From Ceratorhiza oryzae-sativae (Eukaryota > Basidiomycota > Agaricomycetes > Cantharellales > Ceratobasidiaceae): a DNA stretch of 64,000 bases. The stretch covers positions 1 through 64,000 of the forward strand of contig JARWMV010000087.1 of the NCBI GenBank assembly GCA_030998015.1, read 5' to 3'. A program made the translations under genes and the position numbers. Position 1 is the first letter of the stretch; every line of letters starts with the position of its first letter. Under the pieces are notes generated by a model that did not search any database, was not told where the DNA came from, and saw only the letters and a list, made by a program, of their open reading frames with translations. This document shows positions 23,466 through 35,683 of this stretch, piece by piece.

Positions 23466-26128
23466 ATGAGCTTAACAGCCGAAACGCTCCTCGCGTCTCT
23501 GCACGAGCACTTGGCTTTCCACACTGCACTCCTCCCACAACTTCATGCACAGCTGGGCTTGCCTGCGACGGCCCTGGCGACGGAACTAGAAGAGCTGAGG
23601 ACGGTGCTAGCTAACGCTGTCGAAGCTCGGGTAGACAGGAGAAGAAGGGATGTCGCGGTGTGGGCGGAGAGGTGTGAAGAGTTGGAGAGGAGGTGTAAAG
23701 AATATGCGACTGCTGTGGGGGGCCCGACGATCATTTCGACGATCAAGGGTGTGAGGAATGTCGCGGAGCTTGCCAAAGAGCAGGTTGGTCGTTATTTCAG
23801 CCTCATATCTGTATCAGTAGCTAATCGAATAGGCCATATAGAACTATCCCAAGCGATATGAACTCCTTCAGAAAAATTTGCAGGCTGTTGCGCGAGTTCA
23901 TGCGACAAAGCTAGAACAGCTATCAGCCCTTCATACGAGGCTCCAAGCACTTGCGGAGGTCGTTGGTCACGACTTTTTCCCGGCAGATCTGCTTCCTCGT
24001 GCAGAAGACGCGTCCGGTCAGCCAGCAGCATCGAGTTCGGCTGGGCCGTCTGCTCGATCTTCCCTGCTTGCCGTTAGCACCTTTAATCGGCACCCGGACC
24101 TTACGCTCTCGGCGCTGGGTCCTGTTCCAGGATCTGTCGCATCTTCGACCAGTTCCGTGGCACCTCGATCGTTGTCGCCAGCCGATGCGTCCACATCGCC
24201 CCCATCCGGGTCGACCTTGCCCCTTCCACTTCCACTTCCTAAATCCTCGTCGCCGCCGCAAGATGTCTCACCAGCCCATTTTGCGCGCCTTGATCGGGAA
24301 CTTCAGCGAGCGAAACAAGCTCTCACGGAACGACGGTCCCAGCTCGCACGTACGCTCTTGCATGCCTCTTGGCTTATGCTCGAAATGGGTATGACTCTCC
24401 CGTGCGAGGAGGACGGATGGGAGAACAGTGGGGACGAAGGCGATCAAGTGTTTGTCAAATTCCTGAAGGGTCTGGGAGAGGCCGAAGCCGAAATTGAGGC
24501 GAGCGGGCAACTAATGGGTGAAGATGATGGAATGAAAGCCGCAATGAAAGCTGTGGAGGGAGTTGTACCAAAGGTGGAGATTGTGGCGTGGGCGACTGAA
24601 CTGGTTGCTGCTGTGAGTGTGATTACTATTAGGACCTCAGGGCTCGAGCTGATGGTTGGGGCTTTGCCTTGGTAGCTGGAGACTGAACAATCGTCTCGAG
24701 AACAACGTATACAAGATTTGTATAATCAGCTTGCGCCGCTCTGGGCGCGGCTAGGCGTTCCGCCAGAGGAAGTTGAAGAATTTATCGAGAGAAACCAAGG
24801 GTGTTCCGAGAATTCTGTTCTGGCTGTGCGTCACCTGCTCATTTTCTACCTGGCGAAAAAGTTAATGACTTGTTTAGTACGAGAACGAGCTCGCACGAAC
24901 CAAAGCGTTGAAGAGCGAGCAGATGGTTACGTTTATCGCGAGCGTTCGAACCGAGATATCTCAGCTATGGGAGGCGTTGATGATGAGCGAAGAGGAGAGA
25001 GCAGAGTTTGCTTGTTTCTGGGATGGTACGTTTATTTGGCTAGCTGAAGTAACATTATACTTACTCCTACCCGAAGATGAACCTTCTGAAGATCTTTTGA
25101 CGCGCCACGAGGATGAAGCGGCGCGGCTGCGATCCGATCTTACGTCCAAACACGCGCTTCTCGCTAAGGCTCAGAAATGGGAGGCTATTGTGGGCGAGCA
25201 ACGAGCATTGGCAGCGGCTGCCGCCGACCAGAGTCGACTGACCGGGAGAGGTGTGCGCGGAGATCCTGGTCGACTGTTGAGAGAGGAAAAGATGCGCAAG
25301 AGAGTTCAGAGGGAGAAGCCCAAAGTGAGCTCTAGTGTTTCAAATGAAGTTAGACCGAAGCTGATGTGGTTGGCATAGTTGGAGGCGGAACTACTGAAAG
25401 AGCTGACGGCTTGGGAGGAAGAGCGGGGTCGGCCATTTACAGTCGAGGGAGTCAGGTTTTTGGACACGATCAAGGAAGTGATCGAGGCCGAGCAGATCGA
25501 CAAGGAGAATCGAAAGGTATGCTCCGACCCGCCTCTTTTACTTGTATGTTTCTGACATCGATCCCAGCGCGGGCGAGCTGTGACACCTACCCAGGCGCCA
25601 CAACAGCAGCGGGCTCCATCAAGGCAAGGTCAAGGGCGCGCACCAAGTCAGGATCCGCCTACGAAGAAACAACGAACTGTCTCTGGAGAGAAACCGCGGG
25701 TCGCGTCGGGAGGGAGTGTGTTTGCAGAGAAGCAGAGGTCGGTGTCTGGTCCGGTCAAGGCAACCCCGCTTCGAGCAACGAAGAACGCGACAGCCGTTGC
25801 ACCCTTGGCGAATGGTGCGAAACGAGCAGGGGCAACCAAGCCACCACCCAAGTCTCCGACTAAAGGCCCAGGAGGTGATTTTGTGGTCATGGGTCTTGGG
25901 TTAGGCATGCCTAGCAAACGGCCTGCATTTCCTAAACCAGCAGACCCAGCCGGGGAGAAGACGCCGGTAGCGAAACTAGCAGGCCGCCGACAGAGCTTCA
26001 GACCAAGACCTAGCTTGGACGCTTGGGTTGCTGGAGGAATGGCCGGTGGTGCTGCACGGTTACCTGGGATGTTGTCTTGTGCAGTTGTTGAAGCTGTTGG
26101 AGGTGTGAAAGAAGAGGACGAATGTTGA
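23466..26128 (+). CDS. ase1: Ase1/PRC1/MAP65 antiparallel microtubule bundler (777 aa)
   Basis: Cross-links antiparallel microtubules in the spindle midzone at anaphase and in interphase bundles. Seven exons sum to 2,334 nt: 23466-23783, 23842-24612, 24676-24825, 24878-25025, 25077-25324, 25379-25516 and 25568-26128. The N-terminal half is coiled coil, with a Ser/Pro insert around residues 160-220. The spectrin-like microtubule-binding core is unmistakable: LAPLWARLGVPPEEVEEFIE, EISQLWEALMMSEEER, ADQSRLTGRG, DPGRLLREEKMRKRV and WEEERGRPFTVEGVRFLDTI, all family landmarks. The C-terminal tail is basic and disordered, with a TKKQR nuclear-localisation-like cluster and SP/TP sites (for example KSPTK) that would suit CDK control. 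Intact; the symbol is by homology. Confidence 0.95.
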
Positions 26129-26797
26129 GAACATTTAGAGAGTTGAAGGAGACGTAAATTATCGCTGTGACATGCCATTTGATGAAATTTTTCGTATCGT
26201 ATACCATTTGCTCTCTCTCTGTGCACTTGTTTTTTTGTTTTGACATATCTGGGCTAAAAGATGTATTATGCTTGTACCATTCATCCGGCGACATCCCAAA
26301 ATAGAGATGATTAAAGCCTGTCGCAATCGGTGGCATACAGTCCAATCTCTTGATACGCAGATTTCGATATGCAGAAAGCAGCGTAAACATCGGAAACACC
26401 GGAGCGCGAGTCGGCTCTCTTGCTTAGTAATCCCACCACTTGCTTCTCGGCCTCCACCACCACGCCTCAGTTGAGTGATGACACAGCCACTGTATAGCTG
26501 CTGTCAGTGTTGGCAATAGCACATGTTATTGTGTTAGTCATGTTACTTATGTAATCAGTGAATGTAATGTCAAAGTTAATGTCATATGCCAGAGTCATGT
26601 GATTACATGCATAACAAAACAGGCCCTGGACAAAGTGTAGAGCAGAGATACACACAATCTATTACTTCACAATATCACCCAAATACCCTACTTAGATAAA
26701 ACTGGGCAAAATATCTCCCTTGTAGCTAAATGATATATCTCAAGCTCTTTCTGCAAGTTAACAAGCCTGCCTTTCATGAAGACATCCAGACCTTGGC
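26129..26797. other. Gene-to-repeat transition
   Basis: 3' end of the Ase1 gene, then an abrupt change near 26.46 kb from CpG-containing to AT-rich, CpG-poor DNA with no coding potential. This marks the left border of the repeat block. Confidence 0.5.
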
Positions 26798-27251
26798 TGT
26801 CATGACCTGACATGCATATATTCACCATATAATATTTTCCCAAATTATTACAATTTTTAAGAACATTTTCAAAACACACTTTCCTTTTATGGGATGACTG
26901 TATCATGTGACTCATGGAATGTTCCAGACTGCTTACTGAGATGTATTTCAACTTTGATGTGAAACTCCACAGCTTCACAGCAGCTTCTATCACTTAGTGA
27001 TATGACTTGTAGTATAGTTGTGTTTGTTTTGATGTGGCTTGAAGATTGTATATAAACCAGGTCAAGTTCAACAAGGTCTCCTCACAAACTTGACCTCCTT
27101 GTCAATTACAAGTCTTGTTCTCTCTTGCTCACTGTCTTGCAATGCATTGTTGTTGCCCTTACCCTCCTCCTTGTCACTGCCAAGTTGTCTCCAGGCTCTG
27201 CCTTTGTGACCTAAGGTGTCCACACTGTCACTTGACTTGTTGCCATTGACA
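26798..27251 (-). repeat. Degenerate family-1 gypsy LTR, reverse orientation
   Basis: Starts TGTCATGACCTGACATGCAT and ends TTGCCATTGACA. It follows the same path as the family-1 LTR at 59761-60129: TTTTATGGxATxxCTGTxTCATGTGA, GATGTATTTCAACT, TATATAAACCAGGTCAAGTTC. It is diverged and carries about 85 extra nt near its right end. No internal element is attached. Confidence 0.7.
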
Positions 27252-27373
27252 TTGGCCCTCATATAGTTGAATAATTCACCAAGTGAAATAATTACTGTAT
27301 GTGTGCTGAAGAATGTTTGCAGCTGTCAAGAGCCAGTGTTGTGCTCTGGTTTCATTGCTGCACCCAACTTCAT

Positions 27374-27675
27374 CAGGAAAAAAACCCCTGAATTATTATT
27401 GTAAATAACATGAAATAACTGTGCATAAAACAGTTGCAAGAATTGCTGTCCCCCCCCTTTTGTCACCTATAATAAACTGTCTTGAGGTGTTGATTATAGG
27501 CAATTGCAGTGAATAAATCAGGATTATAGCTATAAACCCATTTGAAATTTCCCCAACACATCCCCAAAGTGCCTTGTGGGAGACATGCAGGTTTATAAAG
27601 AATGGATTTCACAAATTTTTGAAAATTTGCTACAATTTGTGAAATCCTGATTTATAAAAAATCCATTTTTTCCTG
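27374..27675. mobile_element. MITE-like element, copy A
   Basis: About 302 bp, non-coding, bounded by CAGGAAAA and TTTTCCTG inverted ends and flanked by AT on both sides. A second copy lies at 39397-39674 with the same internal landmarks (C-run then TTTTxTCACCTATAATAAACT, GGTGTTGATTATAGG, GAGACATGCAGGTTTATAA). The inverted ends and small size fit a miniature inverted-repeat transposable element. Confidence 0.7.
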
Positions 27676-27718
27676 ATATTGTCATCTAGTGGGTCTTTCA
27701 GAGCCAATGACCTGATTG

Positions 27719-28380
27719 TTAACACCTAACACTTGTGAGGCAAAGGCAGATCCTAAGGTTATAATGTCAAGGATCAAGGCCACAATGTCTAGGGGTGGAT
27801 GTGTGATATATGTGGGGAATATGTAGGAAACTACTGACTTAAGTAGTCAAGTGTCATTGCACAACCTTGTAGTAATATTCCTATATTTTTCCCTATTTTC
27901 TGACTACACATATATCCACTCAAAAACAGTTCAATTACAGTCTTGCTTGTACTTGTTCCCACTGCAGCAAGCTGCAGAATGCAGCCATGGAGTCTGTGCA
28001 GTCCACAGCATATCCAGCCCAAGCATAGCCCACAGTTACTGCAATGTGCAGCCTGCAGTGACTGTGCAGCAGTCTGTAGTCACTGTGCACACAGTCCACA
28101 GTAACTGTGCAGCAGTCCATAGTCACTGTGCAGCAGCATGTAGACCCTGTGTTTGTTGTCTCCAAAATGTATATAAGGAGGGCCTCCCAGGCCATTGAAT
28201 ATCACCTCCCTCTTTCACACCTTCATCTCTTATACACTTTGCCTAAGCAAGCCAGAGACATTGTTGAGCACCACTCTGACTATGTTGAGCTCAGCTCTGT
28301 CATTAGCCTGCACAGTTAGCTACTCCAAGTGTACTCCTATAGTGACTGCCATATGCAAGTTTGCCAGTCTGTGTCACTAG
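27719..28380 (+). repeat. Possible degenerate LTR with TATA box
   Basis: Begins TGTTAACACCT, has a TATA-like TATATAAGG at about 28171 and a pyrimidine-rich leader after it, all typical of a fungal LTR. The 3' boundary is not clear and no PBS, duplication or coding region follows. Inside, around 28040-28140, imperfect copies of a CAGTCxxTAGTCACTGTGCAG unit are repeated at least three times. Confidence 0.35.
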
Positions 28381-29256
28381 GCCTGGTAAGTCCCAACATA
28401 GACCAGGTAGCCCAGCCATAGCATGCAAGATCTGGAAGACCAATACATAAGGGAGGCAAGCACTTCAGAGATACTCCCACACTGTATGACTCATAGGACT
28501 ATACAACAGACATACACCAGTAGATGTCTCATATAAGGAAACCATCTGCAATTACAATAGTAGATCCAGGAACAGAACTCACACCTGTTGTACCTTTAAT
28601 TAGGCTCATGATGGCTACTTGTTACATATACTCACTACTCACAGCCACTGACTATGCAGTAGTCCTTGCTATTAATTACATCCCTACACAACCAATACAA
28701 ATGTGTATATTTAACAGGATGTGCAGCAAAGGGAGGGGTTGTGTTATGGGTCAGGGTACACTTGAACATCTAGAGCTTAAGCAAATGTAGATATGTTAGT
28801 ATACACTAATCATACTCAATACTTCTTAGACTAGAGTAAGAAGGCTCAAAGTAGTTGCAATGTGATCAGGTAACACTCAAGGTAGTCTTAATCTTTCATG
28901 GTGTAAACTGACTAATTTATAGGTATAAAGAGCAAGACTACTATGGTCAGGTTCCCTTAGATATCTTAAATGTAGTTCAGCCCTAGTTGCTTGGACTAAC
29001 TGATACTAATCTTAATACTAGACTTAAGTGATAGCTTATAGGATAGATGGTGGGCTGCCTAATGCATGTACTTCCTCAGCTACAGGTACTTAGATTTCCT
29101 CTAATAGCTGGTACTTAATGTCACACTCAATCAGGCAATATTGTATCCTTATATATCTCTGTATATAAGATACAATGAATCAGACAGTATATAACTAATA
29201 TGGTACTTTATTCCTCAGTACTAGTTATATAAGAAATCACACATGGACAAGAGAAA
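28381..29256. other. Non-coding, AT-rich, probably transposon-derived
   Basis: CpG-poor sequence without recognisable ORFs or terminal repeats. Nothing specific can be assigned. Confidence 0.4.
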
Positions 29257-30155
29257 TGTCATGGCCTAGACCATGATGCAGATTTTATTATGATTTTTGT
29301 ATATTTTATAAATCTCTCTTTTTTTCATATCTTTGGACAAGTCCTGTTTAATTGGATATATGCATAGAATTACTTACATGATCATGTGACCTTGTTGTTG
29401 TTTACATTCTGTTTGTACCTTCTGGAATATTCTGTTACATGGCACCATTCTTACATTGTACAATAGTTGTCTCACACCATATGTATTTGATATAGCTCAT
29501 TGTATGAATATGTCGACGACGACAAGTCAGGCGACGAGGAAAATAGTAAGAGAAATAAAAGAACTTGTATTCGACGAGAGGTCAAGTTCTTGAGGAGTCC
29601 TCTGCGAACTTGACCTGGTTTATATACATAGTACGAGCCACATCATAACAAACAAGTCTGTACAGTGAGTCACGACAGATAAGAGATAGAAGCAGTAGAA
29701 GCGACTGCGGAACTGCGGAATTTCACATTGGAGTTGAAATACATCTCGGTTACCGGTCCGGAACATTCCCTGAGTCACATGACACAGATATACCATAAAA
29801 GGCAAGTATGTTTTGAAGATGATCTCATAAAATGTAGTAAATCAAGAAAATATTATAGAGTGGATATATGCGTGTCAGTTCGTGACAGAATATATAAGGG
29901 AGAGTCTGAGAGCCTTAAGCCTCAGAACTCAACCTCCTGTCATATCCCCTCTACTACCTGTGTGACTTACCAGTCCATAGTCCCTGCCCAGTCCTCTTCA
30001 GGACAAGTGCACTTACTTCAACCTCTGTGTCTTATTGCACCCTTGCTGTGCGTCCTACCTTAGACGTTGTCAGTAAAGCCTCTGGCATTGCTGCCCATAG
30101 GCTTGTCATTGCCACTTAGGTGTTTGACGTTGCTGTTCAGGTCATAGCTCTGACA
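29257..30155 (-). repeat. Family-2 gypsy solo LTR, split by a family-1 solo LTR
   Basis: Reads TGTCATGGCCTAGACC at the left end and GCTCTGACA at the right, flanked by the 5-bp duplication AGAAA (29252-29256 and 30156-30160). After removal of the nested LTR it is about 517 bp, close to the 510 bp of the family-2 LTR at 60247-60756, of which it is the inverse orientation. No internal sequence, so it is a solo LTR left by recombination. Confidence 0.88.
29511..29887 (+). repeat. Family-1 gypsy solo LTR nested in a family-2 LTR
   Basis: 377 bp from TGTCGACGACGACAAG to GTTCGTGACA, flanked by the perfect 5-bp duplication GAATA (29506-29510 and 29888-29892). It keeps most of its CpGs, unlike the family-1 LTRs at 40486 and 59323, and so is probably a younger insertion. 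Confidence 0.93.
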
Positions 30156-30160
30156 AGAAA

Positions 30161-30906
30161 TAGAAAGAGAAAAGAAACCAATAACCAGTCTGGGTTGAGT
30201 AAGAGTGGGAGGTGGTCTGGAAGGGCCTCAGAGGAGGTCCTTTTATACCCTGAGGAGGGCATTCCAGAGCCAAATAGATACATGCATGCCAGTGCAATCA
30301 TCAAAAGAGGGTACTGCTATACTTGGGGTACACCCTACCCCAGTATAGGATAAGAGAGTAAAGACAGGGTGTGGATCAAAGGCATTGATGCATCTGAGAC
30401 CTGCTATTGGCTTGTAGATCATATTATCATAGTATATACATGTAATGAATGGAGGCTACATCTCAGTGAGTTGTAAAGTGAGTCAGAGAAGCTTCTGGAT
30501 CAATTTGGAAGGCTCTCCTGACTCACTGGAGTCATTAGATCTTGATTTGTGGTCCAGTAAGATTCTAATGATCTTTGGGCCATTCCAGTGCAAGGATCTG
30601 GTGGATCATCACGATCTTCAGGCAGCAGATACCACTGAAGATTAGCTATCAATAGAGCATAAGATTGCTTTGATAGTGTAAGTGGTTGCCAAGATATGAG
30701 TGGTGCAATGTTGTAATCAATATCTCCTGATAAGAGGAAATATCACAACCTCTGTATCTCTCTGAGATCTTATTGTAAAAACTTAATAAAATATGTGTTG
30801 GAAAGCAGGAAATTTGTACTATTTAATGGAATGGAAAATAGTACAATTTGGAGTGCATACAAATTCAAGTATTTCACAAATTAATTACAGAGGCATCACT
30901 TGAGGT
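30161..30906. other. Non-coding repeat-block sequence
   Basis: AT-rich DNA between two family-2 LTR copies with no supportable gene. Nothing specific recognised. Confidence 0.4.
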
Positions 30907-31355
30907 TGGCAGAGCAGACTAAAATAATAGAAAATGTTAGTAATCCATAACAGGTTGCAACGACATGCAGGAGGGTTTAGATGTGTGCTTGTGCTAAAGA
31001 GCACTGGGCAGAAACTGCTTGGCTTGGTGACTGTGCAGGTAGAAGGTGGATGTTCAACAGGAGGTCAAGTTCTGAGGCTCAAGGCTCTCAGACTCTCCCT
31101 TATATATTCAAGGATGAGGCATTACATATGAAATAGGAAGCAATGTAAAGTCATACAATATGTAAAGTGGTGCCATGTCAACAGAATATTCCAGAATACA
31201 TCAACAATGGTCAACAACAACAAGGTCACATGACTCAGTCAATAATTCTACACATATATCTGAATAAACAGGACTTGTCCAGAAAATAGAAAATAGAGGT
31301 AAAATAAAATAGTAAAAATCTGAATAAATTTGTGCTCATGGTTTAGGCCATGGCA
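30907..31355 (+). repeat. Degenerate family-2 gypsy LTR
   Basis: Starts TGGCAGAGC (TGTCAGAGC in the better copy) and ends GTTTAGGCCATGGCA. It shares GGTCAAGTTCTGAGGCT, GACTCTCCCTTATATATTCA and CTGAATAAACxGGACTTGTCC with the LTR at 60247-60756. No matching target duplication is visible. Confidence 0.75.
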
Positions 31356-32242
31356 GGGTCCTTGCCATCCAAAATGTCTTGCTGAAGCTTTGCTGTGAGC
31401 ACTACAATATCATGGGATGCAGGATCTTTGTCCATTATATCAGTATCAGCCATTTCTTCAGTAGCATTGTCCTATTAATCAGCATTGGGCTCTAAACTAG
31501 GAGCAACTGGACTTTGGGTGTCAAGAGATAGGCCCCAAATTGGCACTGCAGACAAGCTCAAGTCAGGCCTTCAGTGGCATGCCTGTGCTTTAGGGCCATT
31601 CATACAACCACTGTATTGATTACCTTATCAAAGGCAAGTCAAGCCCAGCACTTCATATGAATATGGCCATTTTGCTGAGAAGGCTCTCACATCCTGCTGA
31701 GTTAGCTACAATAGATAGTGCATGGATAGCAAGATGTGCTAGCTGGTGTCAGCTGGAATTTGGCATCTTGTATGTGAACAGCTCTGACCAAATGCTGACA
31801 AGGTTGATAGGTCACCCCTATAGTGATTTAGGACAAGTATTGATTGTATATTTATGCATGGTGAGATATATCATGTACTGCATGTTCATAAGATAGTTGA
31901 AGCTCCTTGTAGCCCCATGTAAGGGCTCTGCCCCCAATAAAACCATACTTAAGGTCTTGAATTGCCTTGTGCAGCAATAGAACATGTGTACATAGAATAT
32001 ATTACTTGAGTAAAACAAATGGTGATAGTAAAAAACAATACTGGACCCCATACATCAAAATTGTGATGCATATATGAACTATAAGCAGTCATGTGACCAC
32101 TACCCTTACACCCCATCTGTCAGGATAGAACTCATTATGACCCTTGTAATAGTCCAAAAATGTCTCATGTAACTCCAGATCATTATCCATTTGGAACACC
32201 CAATGAAATACACACTTTGCAATAGCATGCAGAGATGATTGA
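31356..32242. other. Non-coding, AT-rich
   Basis: No gene, terminal repeat or duplication recognised. It may include the decayed 5' part of the Tc1 remnant that follows. Confidence 0.35.
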
Positions 32243-32867
32243 TTGAGCCACATATTTTGGGGGTTGAAGAGTCAAGCTCAAATGAATGGATTTAAGAAAA
32301 TAGCCAAGGAGGTGCTATTTCAGCAAGATAACACCAGCTCTCACAAGGCAAAAGACTGTCTTAACTGGTTCAAGGACCATGGGATTGAGCTACTTGAGTG
32401 GCTAGCAATGTCTCCTGACCTAAATCCAATTGAAAATCTATGGGCAGAGCTAAAACAACTCCTAGGGGAGTATGAAGATCCCTCAGGAGGAATTCTGGAG
32501 CCTTGGGATCACATCCAGGATGTGTGGGATGGTTTTGGCAAAGACTACTGTCAGAAGTTAATCAATAGCATGCCCAAGTGCATGGCTTTAGTTTTAAGGG
32601 CAGGTGGCAGGCTAATTTCCCATTGATTCTATGCAAGCCATGGTTGACATGTGCTGGGTACAAAACTGTTTCAGTCTTTTTCCTATGTTGTTTCATCTAT
32701 AGCTCCACCATTGTTATGTCTTATGTTTTTTACTTGTATGCGTTTTGTAGACATGATCAAATGCTATCGATTGGTACTAGTTACATCATAACGTGTGCTC
32801 TGGCTCGAGCTCCGTGAGTGTTTCATTGCAGGTGATCAAAACACTGGAATCGTTTTGTCTCATACTG
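32243..32867 (+). pseudogene. 3' remnant of a Tc1/mariner transposase element
   Basis: An open stretch at 32243-32626 matches the C-terminal third of the intact transposase at 44005-45024: QQDNTSSHKA (second Asp), SPDLNPIENLWAELKQ (the Glu) and GKDYCQKLINSMPKCMA. The N-terminal DNA-binding region and first catalytic Asp are gone. An inverted terminal end CGTTTTGTCTCATACTG at 32851-32867, followed by TA, marks the right boundary. The left end is not found. Inactive. Confidence 0.85.
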
Positions 32868-33877
32868 TATGAGTGAGAAAACATGCCAAATGAGGGTTTT
32901 ATAAGGTTCTGAAACGATTCACATCACTCATTTGCCTTGAGCTGGCTGGTTTGACAGTAAACAGCGAGTGCGCATTCAGGGGGAATATTTCTGTAGAAAG
33001 AACGCTCACGATCTCCATGCATAAATTTTTATATACCAAGATAAGGGCATCATTGGAAAGCTACGAATTTTGTGAATTTATTGAGCTACCAAAGTCACAT
33101 TTTTAATGTGTTTTCAAAACCTGCCCCTTTTAATGCAGTCTTGTAAACAAAAATGCCCGGCAACGGGCACTACAATTTTTAACACTGAGTGATATATACT
33201 GTTTATGAGCTGGGAACTTTCTCTATTTAATGATATATACATCATGACTCTGTGACGAGTTTCAGTACTCTTGCGTTGCTCTTGCACAACATGTCTCCCC
33301 AGGATGCCCGCAAATGCCGCAATGTCACGGGAATTCCTCATTCCCGCGTGCGGGTGCAGGTGTGGGTGCAGGAGTGGTCAAATTTTGACTCATTTCGGCA
33401 CGCCGGTGCCGATTTTCGGCAAAGTTCCTGCATCATCCTTAATCCGGGGTTACCCCTGTAAACTCGCTGTGGTGCAAGAACTTGGAGAAGCTAGGGCCGA
33501 TCACAGACGAATCAGAGTCTAATCGCTGTCTTTGCCCTCACATCAGGCATCCAGGTGCATATCTCCACTCGAGCCTGGATATACGTAATCCTCCACCACC
33601 ATCTGACAAAAATGACTTCCCCGAACACCCCGCCTCGGCGAGAAGCCCTAGTCTTTTATTGAGAGGCAACATGGGCAGCCAGGGGCGGGGGACTTGTTTA
33701 TCCTCGGCTAGCACAGCCAGGTTCAGCGCCGAAGTCTGGTACGGCATAACCTGTGCGATCCGGGCATCTAGACTTGGAAATTCGAAGGCTTGGCGCCGAG
33801 TGCAATATTTTGACTACAAATCTCTGCACATAAAATGTGGTGAGCCAAGCTGATGCACCACCAAACACGTTGTCGCC
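32868..33877. other. Repeat-to-gene transition and GH88 copy-1 promoter
   Basis: Composition shifts near 33.25 kb from AT-rich to CpG-containing gene-type DNA. A TATA-like CACATAAAA at about 33827 lies some 50 nt before the GH88 ATG, and an equivalent TATA-like site precedes the second copy, as expected from a shared promoter. No other gene supported. Confidence 0.45.
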
Positions 33878-35683
33878 ATGCATGTCCTCGCCCTCGTTGC
33901 GTACGCTACTGCCCTCCCGCTGGGCCTCGCGCAGGCTCCGACATATTCGGATACGATCTTTTCGCCTGCAGTCGCAGAGAAATATGCTCGAGTCGGTAGC
34001 GCCTATCGCCCAGGCATGTTTCCGCACCTTACGGATGCCCAAGGTCTGGCTTTATTCTTCTTACAAATGCGCATCATTACTTACCCAGCTCATAGGAACT
34101 TGGGTGTTTGTAGAAGCCGATTGGTGGACGAGCGGGTTCTTGCCATCTAGTTTCTATCTCTTACATGAGCGGAAGCAGCTCTGCCCGAGCCATCAGGACC
34201 TGAGTTCGGTTGACTGGCTGGCGATTGCGCGCCGCTGGAGGTGAGTCTTCTGTGGCAATCGAATGGGTATGGGTTTAATGTTATTGCTAGCGACTCAGTA
34301 GCTCCATTACAGTTCAACAACTCGCGAGGCCACGACCAGGGATTCTTGTCATATCCATTCATGCACGAGCTCCTAGTGTACGTCACAGATCAGCCTTGGA
34401 ATGCGCTGGCAAACTAACTGCGCTGTTCAGGAACCCATTCAACGCGACCGCGGCAGATGCTGTAAATCACTTCTCACAGCGCTTGGCTGATCGATTCAAC
34501 AGCACCGTTGGGTGCACACGCAGTTGGTCTGGAGCTCGCCAGGGCGTGACCGACCCTAATGGACCAGACTTCTTGGTCATTATCGACAACATGATGAATC
34601 TCGAGGTACGATTTTATTCGTCTAGGCCGTTTATAACAAACATAAAAATCTCGTAAAGGTTCTAGAGCGGTCGTACCAACTTACGAACAATCAGACGCTC
34701 AACGAGATGGCGATTAGTCACTCCAACAAAACGATGGAGAACCACCTCCGGCCCGATGGCATGTAGTCTGAACTCTTTCCCGGATTTCATATATTGATAT
34801 TATGATAGCCTCGTCCTATCATGTTCTGAATTATCATGCGCTCACGGGCGAGGTTATTTGGAAGCATCAGCATCAGGGATACGCAGATAACAGGTAGCAT
34901 TTTTCCATTTAATTAATCGGCTGGGCTCTGAATTGTTCTTTAGCACATGGACAAGAGGTCAAGCGTGGGGGATCCACGGATTTGCTACGAGTGAGCTGTG
35001 TTGAGTTTTGTTATCTGGAGCGCATACATGCTCACCAACGAATCTCCCCAAGTGTACAACTATAATAAACGGCCCCAGTTCCTCGCGACCTCTCGTAGAA
35101 TGGCGGACCTGTTCGTCTCGCGGATACCATCGAGCGGTATTGTCCCTTGGTATAGTCTTCACCCCCCACCTTACACGGCTGATGCTAATTCACCAACAGG
35201 GACTTTGACGCCCCATCCGCGAGCGAGGTAGCCGACACTTCCGCCGCGACTATTGCAGCACAGGGAATGTTTATCTTGGGTGACGGTTTGATCGACGTAT
35301 GTTCTTCTTCACTCTTAGTCGAACGCCGGTCTGACCCAACATTAGTCTGGCAATTTAACTGGAGGACAGTACTACCAACAACAGGGAGTCAAGGTACTTC
35401 GTTTGCCATACCGCTGCCCTTTAATACTTTCCCTGACATACCGAATTAGCTCTTGGTTGACACTTTCAAATTTGCGTTCAAGCCGTCGCAGTCTTGGGAT
35501 AGTATTCTGAGCAACGGCACATCGAACAATCCAGCGGGGTCGAATAATACTGGGATCGTGTACGGCGATTATTTTGCGCTTCAGGTGTGTACAAGGCTTC
35601 CCGTCTGTGGGGGACCGCAGGTTGATTTCTGAAAAAAATAGGCCGGGAATACTATGCTGAAACTTGGGCTGGCCTCTTGCTAA
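33878..35683 (+). CDS. GH88-type unsaturated glucuronyl hydrolase, secreted (407 aa), copy 1
   Basis: GH88 enzymes remove unsaturated uronic acid from the non-reducing end of oligosaccharides left by polysaccharide lyases. Twelve exons sum to 1,224 nt: 33878-34043, 34096-34240, 34291-34377, 34431-34605, 34659-34758, 34809-34893, 34944-34990, 35053-35149, 35200-35296, 35346-35393, 35450-35584 and 35642-35683. The signal peptide is MHVLALVAYATALPLGLAQA. The catalytic-type aspartates are in GHDQGFLSYP and VIIDNMMNLEV; SGIVPWDFDAPS and AGSNNTGIVYGDYFAL are further family blocks. The intron after exon 5 has a GC donor (GATG|GCATGT) where the sister copy has GT. All exons are in frame, so this copy appears intact. 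A paralogue lies 0.9 kb downstream. Confidence 0.85.

Noticed and set aside
24718..25863. Extra plus-strand frames inside the Ase1 gene (25366-25863, 25716-25904)
   Set aside because: They read through Ase1 introns or in the wrong frame. The Ase1 exons give the conserved family sequence without them.
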